Origin: Novosphingobium sp.
Lineage (GTDB): Bacteria; Pseudomonadota; Alphaproteobacteria; Sphingomonadales; Sphingomonadaceae
Assembly: GCA_024236215.1 (NCBI GenBank)
Contig: JACKKX010000002.1
Location: forward strand, 682,001 to 746,000
Length of the DNA: 64,000 nucleotides
Direction: 5' to 3'
The position numbers and the translations under genes were made by a program. The notes beneath the pieces were generated by a model. That model saw nothing but the letters and a program-made list of their open reading frames with translations. It made no database searches and had not been told where the DNA came from. Position 1 is the stretch's first letter. Every line of letters begins with the position of its first letter. Of the stretch, positions 45,574-55,629 are shown in pieces.

Positions 45574-45977
45574 CGCAGCTCCTTGCGGATCACCAGTTTC
45601 AGCCCGGACCAGACATCGTCCAGCGCGCAGACCTTGGTATCGACCAGGCCGAGCGGCAAGCACAGCTCGCGGATGGTGTCCTCGGTAATGTCGGTCGGCA
45701 CTTTCGCGGCCTTCTTGGGCCACGAAACCCAGATCTGCCCATCGGGCGCGATCTGATGGCGCAGCGCCTGAAGGCGGGCTGCTAACGCCCCGCGCTCGGT
45801 TACGAAAACATGCGCAGCGTCGATCCCCTGCGCAGGATCGGCTACGAATGTCAGCTCCAGGGCATATTCGTCGATTTCGTCAGCCACGCTTTCGGGCATG
45901 GCATCGAACCACACCCGCATCCCGTCGCGCAGCGAGAGCTTCTTGGCGAGCGGAGTACCGGAATAGCCAGTGGTCAT
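45570..45977 (-). CDS. DUF3052 family protein
   Basis: 135 residues; ATG 45977 gives the family start MTTGYSGTPLAKKLSLRDGMRV, with the WVSWPKKAAKVPTDITEDTIRELCLPLGLVDTKVCALDDVWSGLKLV segment further on. DUF3052 proteins lack an assigned function. It is translationally coupled to the following nitroreductase, hinting at a functional link. An in-frame ATG 9 bp upstream is a weaker alternative. Confidence 0.85.
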   Translation of the reverse strand: MTTGYSGTPLAKKLSLRDGMRVWFDAMPESVADEIDEYALELTFVADPAQGIDAAHVFVTERGALAARLQALRHQIAPDGQIWVSWPKKAAKVPTDITEDTIRELCLPLGLVDTKVCALDDVWSGLKLVIRKELR

Positions 45978-46003
45978 GTGAGCCACCTAGCTTACCCCCT
46001 TAT

Positions 46004-46040
46004 CCTCGTCACCCTGAACTTGTTTCAGAGTAACGAGAGG
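46004..46040. repeat. Short inverted repeat of the CGTCACCCTGAACTTGTTTCAG family
   Basis: Arms of about 16 bp (CTCGTCACCCTGAA and TTTCAGAGTAACGAG) form an imperfect hairpin in the gap between DUF3052 and purL. The sequence matches a repeat type widely dispersed in sphingomonads and partly present at 38988-39080. It probably lies downstream of purL on its transcript. Confidence 0.75.
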
Positions 46041-46053
46041 GGGTTGGGAGCTC

Positions 46054-48234
46054 TCAGCTTTCCATCCAGTCGCGGAAAAAGCTGTCGCTGGCTTTGCGCA
46101 GGGTGGCGAGGGGGATCGGCTTGCCGTTCACTTCGAGCACGTTCCCGCCGGTCTTGCCGATCCGCATCAAGGGCAGATCCAATCCTTCGAGTGCGTCGGC
46201 ATCGGGCAGCGTCACCACATAGCGCGATTGCGCTTCGCCGAAGGCGAGGCCCGCGTTCATGCCATCCAGCTCGGCGCCGATGTTTCCGCCCAGCGCCATC
46301 TCGGCAATCGCCACCAGCAGGCCACCGTCGCTGACATCGTGGACCGCGCTGACCGTGCCGTTTGCGACCAGGCTACGCACAGCCTCACCCAGCTTGCGCT
46401 CAAGTTCGAGATCGACCACTGGCGCGTCGCCGTCTTCGCGGCCATGGATTTCGCGCAGGTAGAGCGATTGGCCAAGCTGGTCGTAATTGTAGCCGATAAC
46501 CACGATGTCCTCGCCCGCGGCCTTGAAGGCGATCGTCGCCATTGCCGCATGGTCGTCCATCAGTCCGACGCCGCCGATCGCGGGGGTAGGGAGGATGGCG
46601 GAGCCACCGCCGGTCGCTTTGCTCTCGTTGTAAAGGCTGACATTTCCCGAGACGATCGGATAATCCAGCGCCCGGCAGGCATCGCCCATTCCGCGCAGGC
46701 ACTCGACGATCTGGGCCATGATTTCGGGCCGCTGGGGGTTTGCGAAGTTGAGGCAGTTGGTGATCGCCAGCGGCCGCGCGCCCACCGCCGAGATATTGCG
46801 CCAGGTTTCCGCCACCGCCTGCTTGCCGCCCTCATAGGGATCGGCATAGCAATAGCGCGGTGTGCAATCGGTGCTCATCGCCAGCGCCTTACGGGTGCCG
46901 TGAATCCGCACCACCGCCGCGTCGCCGCCGCTCTTCTGGAGCGTATCGGCACCTACCTGGCTGTCATACTGCTCCCAGATCCAGCGCCGGCTGGCGAGAT
47001 CGGGGCAGGCCATCAGCTTGAGCAGATCGGCGGCAAGGTCGGTGCTTTCGGGCACATCGCCCAGCGGCTTGACCCTGGCCCAGGCCTTGTATTCCTCTAG
47101 GCTGAGGTGCGGGCGGTCGTAGAGCGGCGCCTCATCCGCCAGCGGACCCAGCGGAATGTCGCAGACAACATCGCCGCCCCATTCCAGCACCATGTGCCCG
47201 GTGTCGGTCACCTCGCCGATCACCGCGAAATCGAGTTCCCACTTTCGGAATATCGCCTCGGCCATGGCCTCCTTGCCGGGCTTGAGCACCATGAGCATCC
47301 GCTCCTGGCTCTCGCTCAGCATCATCTCATACGGCGTCATGCCCTCTTCGCGGCAAGGCACCGCGTCCATGTTGAGGCGGATGCCCGCGCCGCCCTTGCT
47401 GGCCATTTCAACCGACGAGCTGGTCAGCCCGGCCGCACCCATGTCCTGGATCGCCACGATCGCATCGGTTGCCATCAGTTCGAGACAGGCCTCGATCAGC
47501 AGCTTTTCGGTGAAGGGATCGCCGACCTGCACGGTCGGGCGCTTTTCTTCCGAATCTTCGCCGAAATCAGCGCTTGCCATGGTCGCACCGTGGATTCCGT
47601 CGCGCCCGGTCTTGGAGCCGACATAGACGATCGGATTGCCCAGCCCGGTGGCGGCGCAATAGAAGATCTTGTCGGTATCGGCGACGCCCACGGTCATCGC
47701 GTTGACCAGGATGTTGCCGTCATAGGCGGAGTGGAAGTTGGTCTCGCCGCCCACGGTAGGTACGCCCACGCAGTTGCCGTAGCCGCCAATCCCGGCAACC
47801 ACACCCTTGACCAGGCTCTTCATCTTGGGATGGTCGGGGCGACCGAACCGCAGCGCGTTCATGTTGGCGACCGGGCGGGCGCCCATAGTGAACACGTCGC
47901 GCAGGATCCCGCCCACCCCGGTTGCCGCGCCCTGGTAGGGTTCGATGTAGCTGGGGTGGTTGTGGCTCTCCATCTTGAAGATCGCCGCCTGGCCATCGCC
48001 GATGTCGATCACGCCCGCGTTCTCGCCCGGACCGCAGATCACCCAGGGGGCCTCGGTCGGGAGCTTCTTGAGGTGGAGGCGGCTCGATTTGTAGCTGCAA
48101 TGCTCGGACCACATCACCGAGAAGATGCCCAGCTCGACCAGATTGGGCTCGCGCCCCAGTGCGTGGAGCACATGGGCGTATTCTTCCTCGGAAAGCCCGT
48201 GCTGGGCGACGACATCGGGGGTGATTTCGGCCAT
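46054..48234 (-). CDS. purL: Phosphoribosylformylglycinamidine synthase subunit PurL
   Basis: 726 residues, the small-PurL length. Motifs include [61 protein letters not shown], and in the second half [15 protein letters not shown] and a [12 protein letters not shown] stretch. It uses ATP and the PurQ-derived ammonia to make FGAM in purine synthesis. PurQ and PurS partners are not in this window. There is no sign of a purine riboswitch upstream. Confidence 0.97.
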   Translation of the reverse strand: MAEITPDVVAQHGLSEEEYAHVLHALGREPNLVELGIFSVMWSEHCSYKSSRLHLKKLPTEAPWVICGPGENAGVIDIGDGQAAIFKMESHNHPSYIEPYQGAATGVGGILRDVFTMGARPVANMNALRFGRPDHPKMKSLVKGVVAGIGGYGNCVGVPTVGGETNFHSAYDGNILVNAMTVGVADTDKIFYCAATGLGNPIVYVGSKTGRDGIHGATMASADFGEDSEEKRPTVQVGDPFTEKLLIEACLELMATDAIVAIQDMGAAGLTSSSVEMASKGGAGIRLNMDAVPCREEGMTPYEMMLSESQERMLMVLKPGKEAMAEAIFRKWELDFAVIGEVTDTGHMVLEWGGDVVCDIPLGPLADEAPLYDRPHLSLEEYKAWARVKPLGDVPESTDLAADLLKLMACPDLASRRWIWEQYDSQVGADTLQKSGGDAAVVRIHGTRKALAMSTDCTPRYCYADPYEGGKQAVAETWRNISAVGARPLAITNCLNFANPQRPEIMAQIVECLRGMGDACRALDYPIVSGNVSLYNESKATGGGSAILPTPAIGGVGLMDDHAAMATIAFKAAGEDIVVIGYNYDQLGQSLYLREIHGREDGDAPVVDLELERKLGEAVRSLVANGTVSAVHDVSDGGLLVAIAEMALGGNIGAELDGMNAGLAFGEAQSRYVVTLPDADALEGLDLPLMRIGKTGGNVLEVNGKPIPLATLRKASDSFFRDWMES

Positions 48235-48266
48235 GCGCGGCCCTTAGCGTCGCGCCCCGCTTCCCG

Positions 48267-48923
48267 CTAGCCCATTCCGGGCTGGCGGGTCTCGCTTTTC
48301 CCCATCCACCACGCCGCGAGCGTCGCCACGCCATAGGCGAAGAAGGCGAGGTAGCTGGTGCCGGCGGTTACCTCGGGCTCGACCGGTCCGAACCAGTTGA
48401 TCGCCTGAAGCAGCAACAGCACCGCCGCGAGCACGATCACGCGGCCGATGGCGGGTCTGCGCATGCGCACATACCACCACAGCGCGCCGAAAGTGATGCC
48501 CAGTTCCAGCGGCATTTCGATCGCCGGATGGTTCCATAGCCCCAGGCCCAGCTTGGGCGGCGAACCGGCGAGGGTCAGGTCGGGAACATGGACCAGCAGG
48601 TCAAGAAACCAGTGGCTCAGCACCACCGCGCCGCCGATCAGGCCGCCCACCGCATCGCGCAGCACCAGCGAGCGCCCCAGCCAGACCGCTCCGGCAAAGG
48701 CCGCCGCGCCCAGCAGGCTGTGGGTATAGGGCATGAAATAGAGGTCCATCGGGTTCATCGCGCTGATCCCCGGGGTGACGCGCATGTGCTCCACCCCCAG
48801 CAGCAGCAGTGCAAAAAAGGCCCAATCGACCAACTGCGCGCCGATGAACAGCAGCACCAGCGGCGGGGCCTTGCGGCTTGCGGCCGAGGCGGCGAGTGCC
48901 GGTGCCCAATGGCCGATGAACAT
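48267..48923 (-). CDS. Uncharacterised integral membrane protein
   Basis: 218 residues with roughly six hydrophobic helices. Polar anchors recur at helix ends: MDLYFMPYTHSLLGA, VLSHWFLDLLVHVPDL and LGLWNHPAIEMPLELGITFG. The His/Asp placement recalls membrane-bound metal-dependent hydrolases of the YdjM type, but this is only a resemblance. It follows the DUF2177 gene by 3 bp and is probably co-transcribed with it. Confidence 0.7.
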   Translation of the reverse strand: MFIGHWAPALAASAASRKAPPLVLLFIGAQLVDWAFFALLLLGVEHMRVTPGISAMNPMDLYFMPYTHSLLGAAAFAGAVWLGRSLVLRDAVGGLIGGAVVLSHWFLDLLVHVPDLTLAGSPPKLGLGLWNHPAIEMPLELGITFGALWWYVRMRRPAIGRVIVLAAVLLLLQAINWFGPVEPEVTAGTSYLAFFAYGVATLAAWWMGKSETRQPGMG

Positions 48924-48926
48924 GCC

Positions 48927-49352
48927 TCAGGCTCCGGGAAAACGCAGCGCGGCCAGACTGGCAAGACCGCTGGCCAATGCAGTTGCCGCCGCGCCCCAGG
49001 CGATGTCTATGACGGTAATCTGCAGATTCCAGACCTTGAGCGTGGCCTGGTTGGTGAGGTCATAGGTGGCATAGGCCAGCGCGCCGAGCAGCGCGCCGCT
49101 CAGCACCCCGAGCGGCACTCCGCCAAGTATCGCGAGCGGATCGGCAGGAGCCAGCGCCGGGCGCACTGCGAACCAGACGATCCCGGCGATATAGATCAGG
49201 TAGAACGCGATCGCCGGAACCGGGCGAAACGCCGGGGCGAGTACCTCTCCCAATGCCGGGCGATAAAGGCTCGGCGCGGCCCAGCGCAGCCACAGGAAAT
49301 CGAGCAATCCGAAAGCCGCCGCGGCGACGGCATAGGCAATAATCCACTTCAA
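48927..49352 (-). CDS. DUF2177 membrane protein
   Basis: 141 residues from TTG 49352, which has GGGGAG 7 bp upstream and immediately enters a membrane helix (WIIAYAVAAAAFGLLDFLWL). Four helices and the YATYDLTNQATLKVWNLQITVIDIAWG segment mark DUF2177. The function is unknown. It is followed after 3 bp by another membrane protein gene, suggesting a two-gene unit divergent from xseB. Confidence 0.8.
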   Translation of the reverse strand: MKWIIAYAVAAAAFGLLDFLWLRWAAPSLYRPALGEVLAPAFRPVPAIAFYLIYIAGIVWFAVRPALAPADPLAILGGVPLGVLSGALLGALAYATYDLTNQATLKVWNLQITVIDIAWGAAATALASGLASLAALRFPGA

Positions 49353-49414
49353 GTGAGGTCTCCCCTTTTGTCGCAGCTTGACCCTTGTGCCGCGCGCGGT
49401 CAATGCTTCGGCGT

Positions 49415-49672
49415 ATGGAAAACGCTTCACCCGATCTTGCCGCGATGAGCTTCGAGGACGCGCTGCGCGCGCTTGAGGACATGGTGCGCAAGCTTGAAAG
49501 CGGCGAAGTGCCGCTCGATCAGTCGATCATGCTCTACGAACGGGGCGAGGCGCTGCGCAAGCATTGCCAGACCCGGCTCGATGCCGCCTCGGCCCGGATC
49601 GAGAAAATCGTCACCGGCACCGGGGGCGAAGCCGCTGGAACCCAGCCGTTCGATCCCGAATCCGGGCGCTGA
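49415..49672 (+). CDS. xseB: Exodeoxyribonuclease VII small subunit
   Basis: 85 residues of the XseB type, a two-helix coiled coil: MSFEDALRALEDMVRKLESGEVPLDQSIMLYERGEALRKHCQTRLDAA. It binds the large subunit XseA, not in this window, to form exonuclease VII. The stop is 2 bp from the ispA start, a linkage common in proteobacteria (xseB-ispA). Confidence 0.93.
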   Translation: MENASPDLAAMSFEDALRALEDMVRKLESGEVPLDQSIMLYERGEALRKHCQTRLDAASARIEKIVTGTGGEAAGTQPFDPESGR

Positions 49673-49674
49673 GC

Positions 49675-50565
49675 GTGGGCAACCTGCTCGCTCCGGCGCT
49701 GGCACAAATCGCCCGCGAGGTCGATGCCGGGTTCGATGCCCTGCTTCCCGTGCCTCAAGACGCGCGTGCGAGCCTGGTCGAGGCGATGCGCCATGCCACG
49801 GTCGGCGGGGGCAAGCGGCTGCGCCCGCTGCTGCTGGTCGCCACCGCGCAGCTTTATGGTGCCGATCGTGGGCAAGCCCTTCGCGCCGGGCTGGCGATCG
49901 AGGCGGTCCATGCCTATTCGCTGGTCCACGACGATCTGCCGTGCATGGACGACGATGCCATGCGCCACGGCAAGCCAAGCGTGCACAAGGCCTTTGGCGA
50001 GGCGGTTGCCGTGCTGGTCGGCGATGCCCTGCAGGCGCTTGCTTTCGAGATCGTGACCGATCCGGCAACCAGCGGCGATCCCTTCGTGCGGGCCGAGCTG
50101 GCCCATGCCCTGGCAATGGCGGCGGGCGGCACGGGGATGGTTGGCGGGCAAGCGATGGATATTGCCGCCGTCGATACGGTTTTTGACCTTCCCGCGATCA
50201 CCCGGCTGCAACAGCTAAAGACCGGGGCTTTGCTGGGCGCGGCAGTCGAGATGGGTGCAATTCTGGCCCATGTTCCGCACGAAGGCCGCCGCCACCTGCG
50301 CGGCTATGCCCACGATATCGGCCTGGCCTTTCAGATTACCGATGATCTGATCGACCACGAAGGCGACGCCGATCGCGCCGGAAAGGCCGTTGGCAAGGAT
50401 GCGGCCGCTGGCAAGGCCACCTTCGTTTCCCTGCTCGGGCCCGAGCGAGCGCGGGAGCAGGCACGGATGCTGGTGGATCAGGCCATTGCACATCTGGCCT
50501 CGCATGGGGCAGAAGCCGACCTGTTGCGCGAGGTGGCGCGATTCATCGTCGAGAGGGACCGTTGA
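49675..50565 (+). CDS. ispA: Farnesyl diphosphate synthase (polyprenyl synthetase)
   Basis: 296 residues from GTG 49675. The first aspartate-rich motif is HDDLPCMDDDAMRHGKPSVHKAFGEA and the second DDLIDHEGD; GGGKRLRPLLLVAT and GLAIEAVHAYSLVHDD are further family marks. It condenses DMAPP/IPP to the C15 precursor for quinones, carotenoids and undecaprenol. It lies in a xseB-ispA-coaD cluster; coaD begins at the base after its stop. Confidence 0.96.
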   Translation: MGNLLAPALAQIAREVDAGFDALLPVPQDARASLVEAMRHATVGGGKRLRPLLLVATAQLYGADRGQALRAGLAIEAVHAYSLVHDDLPCMDDDAMRHGKPSVHKAFGEAVAVLVGDALQALAFEIVTDPATSGDPFVRAELAHALAMAAGGTGMVGGQAMDIAAVDTVFDLPAITRLQQLKTGALLGAAVEMGAILAHVPHEGRRHLRGYAHDIGLAFQITDDLIDHEGDADRAGKAVGKDAAAGKATFVSLLGPERAREQARMLVDQAIAHLASHGAEADLLREVARFIVERDR

Positions 50566-51078
50566 ATGACCACACGCATCGGCGTCTATCCTGGGACTTT
50601 CGATCCGATCACGCTGGGCCATGCCGATATCATCCGGCGTGGGGCCAAGCTGGTTGACCGGCTGATTATCGGGGTGACCACCAATCCCTCGAAAGATCCG
50701 CTGTTCACGCCCGACGAGCGTATCGCGATGGTCACGCGCGAGGCGGCGGCGCTGGGGCTCGACAATGTCGAGGTCGTGGGGTTCAACGCCCTGCTGATGA
50801 AGTTCGCCGAAAAGCAGGGGGCGACAGTGATTGTGCGTGGGCTGCGCGCGGTGGCCGATTTCGAATACGAGTTCCAGATGGCCGGCATGAACCAGCAGCT
50901 CAACGCCGGGATCGAAACCCTGTTCCTGATGGCGGACGTCTCCTTGCAACCGATCGCCTCCAAGCTGGTCAAGGAAATCGCGCTGTTCGGCGGCGATATC
51001 TCCAAATTCGTCAGTCCCGCCGTGCGCGAGGACGTGATGGCGCGAATTGCCAAGACCGGAACGCTGGGGGACTATTAG
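50566..51078 (+). CDS. coaD: Phosphopantetheine adenylyltransferase
   Basis: 170 residues. The nucleotidyltransferase motif GTFDPITLGHADIIRRGAKL and later RGLRAVADFEYEFQMAGMNQQL and LVKEIALFGGDISKFVSPAV are diagnostic of CoaD. It makes dephospho-CoA from 4'-phosphopantetheine and ATP. Its ATG directly abuts the ispA stop. Confidence 0.97.
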   Translation: MTTRIGVYPGTFDPITLGHADIIRRGAKLVDRLIIGVTTNPSKDPLFTPDERIAMVTREAAALGLDNVEVVGFNALLMKFAEKQGATVIVRGLRAVADFEYEFQMAGMNQQLNAGIETLFLMADVSLQPIASKLVKEIALFGGDISKFVSPAVREDVMARIAKTGTLGDY

Positions 51079-51156
51079 AACCCATTCATTGCCACTTCAG
51101 CCAGCGGCGGCTATCCCGCTGCCCAACCTGACCATTCAGTTTCGAGATTGCCCAGC

Positions 51157-51861
51157 ATGATCCGTCGTTTCCTTGCCCTTTTCGCCATCTTCCTGGGCCT
51201 TGCCGCCACCCCCGCGCTGGCCAAGGACAAGAAGCCGATCACCCCGCCGCCCGTGGCGATGAGCGCCTATGTCGATCCCGATCCGACCCATGACCCTGAC
51301 AATATTCTGGTGCTTGACCTGTCAAACGGCGGGCGCGTGCTGATCCGGATGATGCCGAGCTGGGCACCCAACCATGTCGAGCGGGTCAAGACCTTGGCCA
51401 AGCAGGGCTTTTACGACGGGATCATTTTTCACCGCGTGATCGAAGGGTTCATGGCCCAGACCGGCGATCCCACCGGCACCGGCGCGGGCGGATCGCCGCT
51501 GCCCGATCTCAAGGCCGAGTTCAACTATATGCCGCACGTGCGCGGCACGGTTTCGATGGCGCGGACCGATCAGCCCGATACCGCCAACAGCCAGTTCTTC
51601 ATCGTCTTTTTCCCACGCTTCTCGCTCGATCACCGTTACACCAATTTTGGCCGGGTGATTTCCGGCATGGAAGCGGTTGACGCGATTGCCCGGGGCGAAC
51701 CGCCCGCCAACCCGACCCGTATCCTCCAGGCTTCGATCCTGTCGGACAACCGCCCGCAGCCCGCCGGGCAGGTTCCGATCGCGCCGACCGTGATCACCGC
51801 CGACATGCTCAACAATTCGAGCTCGGATAGTCCGCCGCCATCCGATCCGCCCTCGAATTGA
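51157..51861 (+). CDS. Exported cyclophilin-type peptidyl-prolyl isomerase
   Basis: 234 residues from ATG 51157, giving a signal peptide (MIRRFLALFAIFLGLAATPALA). The cyclophilin core has FYDGIIFHRVIEGFMAQTGDPTGTG, MPHVRGTVSMARTDQPDTANSQFFI and YTNFGRVISGMEAVDAI. It likely assists folding in the periplasm. The C terminus is a Ser/Pro-rich tail (NSSSDSPPPSDPPS). It is followed by queA. Confidence 0.93.
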   Translation: MIRRFLALFAIFLGLAATPALAKDKKPITPPPVAMSAYVDPDPTHDPDNILVLDLSNGGRVLIRMMPSWAPNHVERVKTLAKQGFYDGIIFHRVIEGFMAQTGDPTGTGAGGSPLPDLKAEFNYMPHVRGTVSMARTDQPDTANSQFFIVFFPRFSLDHRYTNFGRVISGMEAVDAIARGEPPANPTRILQASILSDNRPQPAGQVPIAPTVITADMLNNSSSDSPPPSDPPSN

Positions 51862-51888
51862 GGCGCGGATGCGGCTAGGGCCGCGGCG

Positions 51889-52917
51889 ATGAAGGTTGAT
51901 CTGTTCGATTTCGAGCTTCCGCCCGAGCGGATCGCGCTGCGCCCGGCCCGGCCGCGCGATGCGGCACGGATGCTCTTCGTGCCGGGGGAAGGGGCGCTCG
52001 CCGACCTGACCGTGCGCGATCTGCCCGGCCTGCTGCGCCAGGGCGATGTGCTGGTCTTCAACGACACCCGCGTAATTCCCGCCCAGCTTGAAGGGCGCCG
52101 CGGCGAGGCGCGGATCGGCGCCACGCTGCACAAACGGATCGATCTGCGGCGCTGGCAGGCCTTCGTGCGCAATGCCAAGCGATTGCATCCTGGCGATACG
52201 ATTGATTTCGCCGCAGGGGTTCAGGCCCAAGCGGAGGAACGCCACAGCGACGGCAGCTGGAGCCTGGCCTTTCTGGGCGAGGAACCGGTCGAGGTCTTGC
52301 TCGATCGGGCCGGGCAGATGCCGCTGCCCCCTTACATCGCCGGCAAGCGCCCGACCGACGCGGATGACCGCTTGGACTATCAGACGATGTTCGCGGACAA
52401 GGACGGCGCCGTTGCCGCGCCCACGGCCGCGCTGCACTTCACGCCCGCGCTGATGGCCGCGCTGGACACGGCGGGGGTGGGCAAGGAAGTTTTGACGCTC
52501 CATGTGGGTGCGGGCACTTTCCTCCCGGTCAAGGCCGAGGATACAGCCGAACACCGGATGCACGCCGAATGGGGCACGATTTCCGCCGCCAGCGCCCAAC
52601 GCCTCAACCAGGTGCGCCAATCCGGGGGCAGGGTGATCGCGGTTGGCACCACCAGCCTACGTCTGCTGGAGAGCGCGGCGGATGAGCAGGGCACGATCCA
52701 CCCCTTCGCAGGCGACACCGCCATCTTTATCACCCCGGGTTACCGCTTCCGCGCGGTCGACGGGCTGATGACCAACTTCCATCTGCCGCGCAGCACGTTG
52801 TTCATGCTGGTTTCCGCGCTGATGGGACTTGAAAAAATGCATGCTGCTTATGCTCACGCGATTGGCGAAGGCTACCGGTTCTACAGTTACGGGGATTCGA
52901 GCCTGTTGCTGCCCTAG
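51889..52917 (+). CDS. queA: S-adenosylmethionine:tRNA ribosyltransferase-isomerase
   Basis: 342 residues. Motifs: [63 protein letters not shown] and [11 protein letters not shown], then [19 protein letters not shown]. QueA adds the epoxycyclopentane ring to preQ1 in tRNA, making epoxyqueuosine. tgt, its usual neighbour, is 3.1 kb away with a TetR/carotenoid oxygenase module between. It overlaps the TetR gene tail-to-tail. Confidence 0.97.
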   Translation: MKVDLFDFELPPERIALRPARPRDAARMLFVPGEGALADLTVRDLPGLLRQGDVLVFNDTRVIPAQLEGRRGEARIGATLHKRIDLRRWQAFVRNAKRLHPGDTIDFAAGVQAQAEERHSDGSWSLAFLGEEPVEVLLDRAGQMPLPPYIAGKRPTDADDRLDYQTMFADKDGAVAAPTAALHFTPALMAALDTAGVGKEVLTLHVGAGTFLPVKAEDTAEHRMHAEWGTISAASAQRLNQVRQSGGRVIAVGTTSLRLLESAADEQGTIHPFAGDTAIFITPGYRFRAVDGLMTNFHLPRSTLFMLVSALMGLEKMHAAYAHAIGEGYRFYSYGDSSLLLP

Positions 52918-53471
52918 GCGCGGAACAAGGTGCCCGCGTCGATCACCCGGTCGATCAGTGCTTCGTCCTTGGGCAGTTGCCCGTCGAGCATTAGCATGGC
53001 GAGGCCGTGAACCACGGCCCAGGCCTGGAGCATGAAGCGCTGGGTGCCGGCCTCGGTTCCGGTGAAGTTTTCGGCATAGGAGCGCAGCATCTGCGCGGCG
53101 GCATTGTCACCAAAGACCGATTCGCCCACTGTTTCGCACTTGCCGAACACCAGCCGGAACAGCGCCGGGTGGGCCAGAGCCCAGCGGACATAGGCGCGGC
53201 CGGTGGCGGCGAAGGCATCGTCCGCGCCGCTCGCTTCGGCAGCGGCTTTTTGCCAGGCGGCCATCTGCTCGATCCCGGTCTGGGCGAGAGCGGCGAGCAG
53301 CGCGTCCTTGTCGGGAAAGTGGCGATAGACCGCGGTTGGCGATACACCGACCTCACGGGCCAACTTGCGCAGCGAAAGGTCCCCTGCGTCCTGCACTTCG
53401 AGCGCGCTCAAGCCCGCTTCGATCAGGGCTGCGTGAAGATCGCCGTGGTGATAGGATTTCGATGTTGACAC
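52914..53471 (-). CDS. TetR-family transcriptional repressor
   Basis: 185 residues from GTG 53471, chosen because AAGG lies 5 bp upstream and because the alternative start at 53531 would place coding sequence across the operator and divergent promoter. The N-terminal DNA-binding helix-turn-helix is [31 protein letters not shown]. The ligand domain is of the TetR C-terminal kind and the effector is unknown. It diverges from the carotenoid oxygenase gene across a perfect palindrome. Confidence 0.9.
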   Translation of the reverse strand: MSTSKSYHHGDLHAALIEAGLSALEVQDAGDLSLRKLAREVGVSPTAVYRHFPDKDALLAALAQTGIEQMAAWQKAAAEASGADDAFAATGRAYVRWALAHPALFRLVFGKCETVGESVFGDNAAAQMLRSYAENFTGTEAGTQRFMLQAWAVVHGLAMLMLDGQLPKDEALIDRVIDAGTLFRA

Positions 53472-53492
53472 TGTTACCTTCGCGGTTATGTT
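53465..53492 (+). promoter_or_regulatory. Sigma-70-type promoter of the carotenoid oxygenase gene
   Basis: TTGACA (53465-53470), 16 bp, TATGTT (53487-53492). The -35 matches the consensus exactly. The -10 overlaps the left arm of the palindromic operator at 53488-53506, and the -35 overlaps the TetR start codon region. Confidence 0.65.
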
Positions 53493-53506
53493 TACGGCAT
53501 AAACAT
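53488..53506. promoter_or_regulatory. Palindromic TetR-type operator
   Basis: ATGTTTACGGCATAAACAT: perfect 7-bp arms around a 5-bp centre, halfway between the divergent TetR start and the oxygenase start at 53525. It overlaps the -10 of the oxygenase promoter, so bound repressor would block it. The link to this TetR is inferred from position. Confidence 0.75.
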
Positions 53507-53524
53507 TAGAGGGAGATTCGCAAC

Positions 53525-54958
53525 ATGGCAAGCGCAGTCGAAAGTGCGATCCGCGGCGTGGTGACCAAGGGGATCGTGGGCGTGGCCAAATTCAACCGGG
53601 CGCTGATGAACAAGGACCGGGCGCACCCGTTCCTGACAGGAATTCACGCGCCGCTTCACGATGAACGCACGATCAGCGATCTCAAGGTAACCGGCACCAT
53701 CCCGCCCGAACTCAACGGGCGCTATGTCCGCAACGGACCCAATCCCTTTGCGCCCGATCCGCGCGGGCACCACTGGTTCCTGGGCGACGGCATGGTCCAC
53801 GGGGTCTGCCTCAAGAACGGTAAGGCGATGTGGTATCGCAACCGCTATATCCGTACCACCATGCTCGAAGCCCAGGGCGGGCCCAAGGCCGCGCCCGGAC
53901 CCCGCCGGGGTGAGCGCGAGGTGATCAACACCAACGTGATCCAGCACGCCGGCAAGACCCTGGCGATCGTCGAGGCCAACGCCTTTCCGCAGGAACTGAC
54001 CTATGAACTCGACGCGGTCTCAACCCATGATTTCGAAGGCACCCTCAAGGGACCGTTCAGCGCCCACCCGCATCTCGATCCGCTGACCGGCGAACTCCAC
54101 GTCGTCACCTATGACGCGATGGTGCAGGACACTGTCTGGCACGTGGTGGTCAGCCCCGAGGGCAAGGTAACCCGCGAGGAACCGATCCCGGTGCGCGACG
54201 GGCCCTCGATCCACGAATGCACCATTACCAAGAACTACGTGGTGATCTTCGACCTGCCGGTGACCTTCTCGATGAAGGCGCTGATCGCGGGTGAGCAGTT
54301 TCCCTACAAGTGGAACCCGGAACACCCGGCGCGGGTCGGGCTGATGCCGCGCAAGGGCACCGCCGATGAGATCATCTGGTGCGATGTCGATCCCTGCTAC
54401 GTGTTCCACGTCGCCAATTCCTATGAGCGCGAGGACGGGGTGGTGATCATCGACAGCTCTGTGCATGAGACCATGTTTGCCGGCGGGCCGGACGGCCCCA
54501 ATGGCAAGCAGCTCGGGATGGAGCGCTGGGAAGTCGATCCGGTGACGCGCAAGGTCAAGCGGACCACCGTCGATACCGCGCCGCAGGAATTCCATCGCCC
54601 CGACGAGCGCTATTTCGGCCAGCCTTACAGCCTGTCCTGGTCGCTCGGTCTGCCTGGCGATGACAGCGCCTTTGTCGGGTCGGCGCCGATCTATCGCTAC
54701 GATATGGCTGGTGGTCCCCGCCAGGCGCACGATTTCGGCCCTGGGCGGGTTCCGGGTGAATTCGTCTTCGTGCCGCGCAGCGCCGATGCGCCCGAGGGCG
54801 ATGGCTGGGTGATGGGCTATGTGATCGATCAGGCTACCGATACCACCGATCTGGTGATCCTCGACGCCTCCGACATGTCCAGGCCTCCGGTCGCCTCGGT
54901 GCACATCCCGCACCGCATCCCGCCCGGCTTCCACGGTAACTGGCTGGCGGACGCATAG
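53525..54958 (+). CDS. Carotenoid cleavage oxygenase (RPE65 family)
   Basis: 477 residues. Family motifs begin [19 protein letters not shown] and [15 protein letters not shown]. All four iron-binding His are present: H181 (SAHPHLDP), H230 (SIHECTIT), H295 (VFHVANSYE) and H470 (GFHGNW). It should cleave a carbon-carbon double bond in a carotenoid, apocarotenoid or stilbene-like phenylpropanoid; some sphingomonad members cleave lignin stilbenes. It is repressed, by inference, by the divergent TetR and is followed after 4 bp by a flavodoxin-like reductase. Confidence 0.93.
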   Translation: MASAVESAIRGVVTKGIVGVAKFNRALMNKDRAHPFLTGIHAPLHDERTISDLKVTGTIPPELNGRYVRNGPNPFAPDPRGHHWFLGDGMVHGVCLKNGKAMWYRNRYIRTTMLEAQGGPKAAPGPRRGEREVINTNVIQHAGKTLAIVEANAFPQELTYELDAVSTHDFEGTLKGPFSAHPHLDPLTGELHVVTYDAMVQDTVWHVVVSPEGKVTREEPIPVRDGPSIHECTITKNYVVIFDLPVTFSMKALIAGEQFPYKWNPEHPARVGLMPRKGTADEIIWCDVDPCYVFHVANSYEREDGVVIIDSSVHETMFAGGPDGPNGKQLGMERWEVDPVTRKVKRTTVDTAPQEFHRPDERYFGQPYSLSWSLGLPGDDSAFVGSAPIYRYDMAGGPRQAHDFGPGRVPGEFVFVPRSADAPEGDGWVMGYVIDQATDTTDLVILDASDMSRPPVASVHIPHRIPPGFHGNWLADA

Positions 54959-54962
54959 GGCG

Positions 54963-55571
54963 ATGCGCTGCCTGGTTATCGACGGGTACCCGGACAGCGG
55001 GCGGCTCGTCACCGCGTTGCTCGACGGCTATGTCGCGGCCCTGCCAGGGGGGACCGAGATCGATCGCTTTGCGGTGCGCGATCTGGCCTTCGATCCGGTG
55101 CTGCACCGCGGCTATGCCGAAGACCAGCCTCTGGAACCCGACCTGAGGCGGCTCGCCGATGCGGTGCTGGCCTGTGACCATCTGGTTGTGGCCTTTCCGA
55201 TGTGGTGGGGGGCGGAACCTGCGCCCCTCAAGGGTCTGCTCGACCGGCTGCTGCTGCCCGGATGGGCCTTTCGCTATCACCGCGACGATCCGATGTGGGA
55301 CCGGCTGCTGGCGGGGCGTTCGGCCGATCTGATCGTCACCATGGATACCCCGCCGTGGTATCTGCGTCTGGCCTATGGCGATGCCGTGATCAAACGCTGG
55401 AAGCGCCAGGTTCTGGGCTTCACCGGGTTCAAGCCGGTGCGGGTGTTCCGTTTCGGTCCGACCCGTCAGGGCGGGACGGAAAAGGGGCTGGTACGCTGGA
55501 ACGCCAGCCTGGCCCGGGCGGCGGCCAGCGCGGGTGCTCTCAAGCGGGGAATTAAACAGAGCGGGGCTTGA
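54963..55571 (+). CDS. NAD(P)H dehydrogenase/flavodoxin-like fold oxidoreductase
   Basis: 202 residues. The start MRCLVIDGYPDSGRLVTALLDGY is the phosphate-binding loop, and DHLVVAFPMWWGAEPAPLKGLLDRLLLPGWAFRY is the quinone-reductase (NQO/KefF-like) motif. It likely reduces quinones or aromatic products by two electrons. It starts 4 bp after the carotenoid oxygenase and belongs to the same operon. The substrate may be the aldehyde/phenol or quinone made by that enzyme, which is inference. Confidence 0.85.
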   Translation: MRCLVIDGYPDSGRLVTALLDGYVAALPGGTEIDRFAVRDLAFDPVLHRGYAEDQPLEPDLRRLADAVLACDHLVVAFPMWWGAEPAPLKGLLDRLLLPGWAFRYHRDDPMWDRLLAGRSADLIVTMDTPPWYLRLAYGDAVIKRWKRQVLGFTGFKPVRVFRFGPTRQGGTEKGLVRWNASLARAAASAGALKRGIKQSGA

Positions 55572-55629
55572 TATTGCGCAAAGCCCGATGCCATCCTGGC
55601 TGCAAGCATAGCCCAAGGGAGGATGGGGC

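Noticed and set aside
48235-48266. Purine riboswitch near purL
   Set aside because: No aptamer-like conserved core was found, and the gap upstream of purL is too short.
52918-53470. TetR start at 53531 giving a longer N terminus
   Set aside because: It would put coding sequence over the palindrome and the divergent promoter; the GTG at 53471 has a ribosome site and begins just before the typical TetR helix region.
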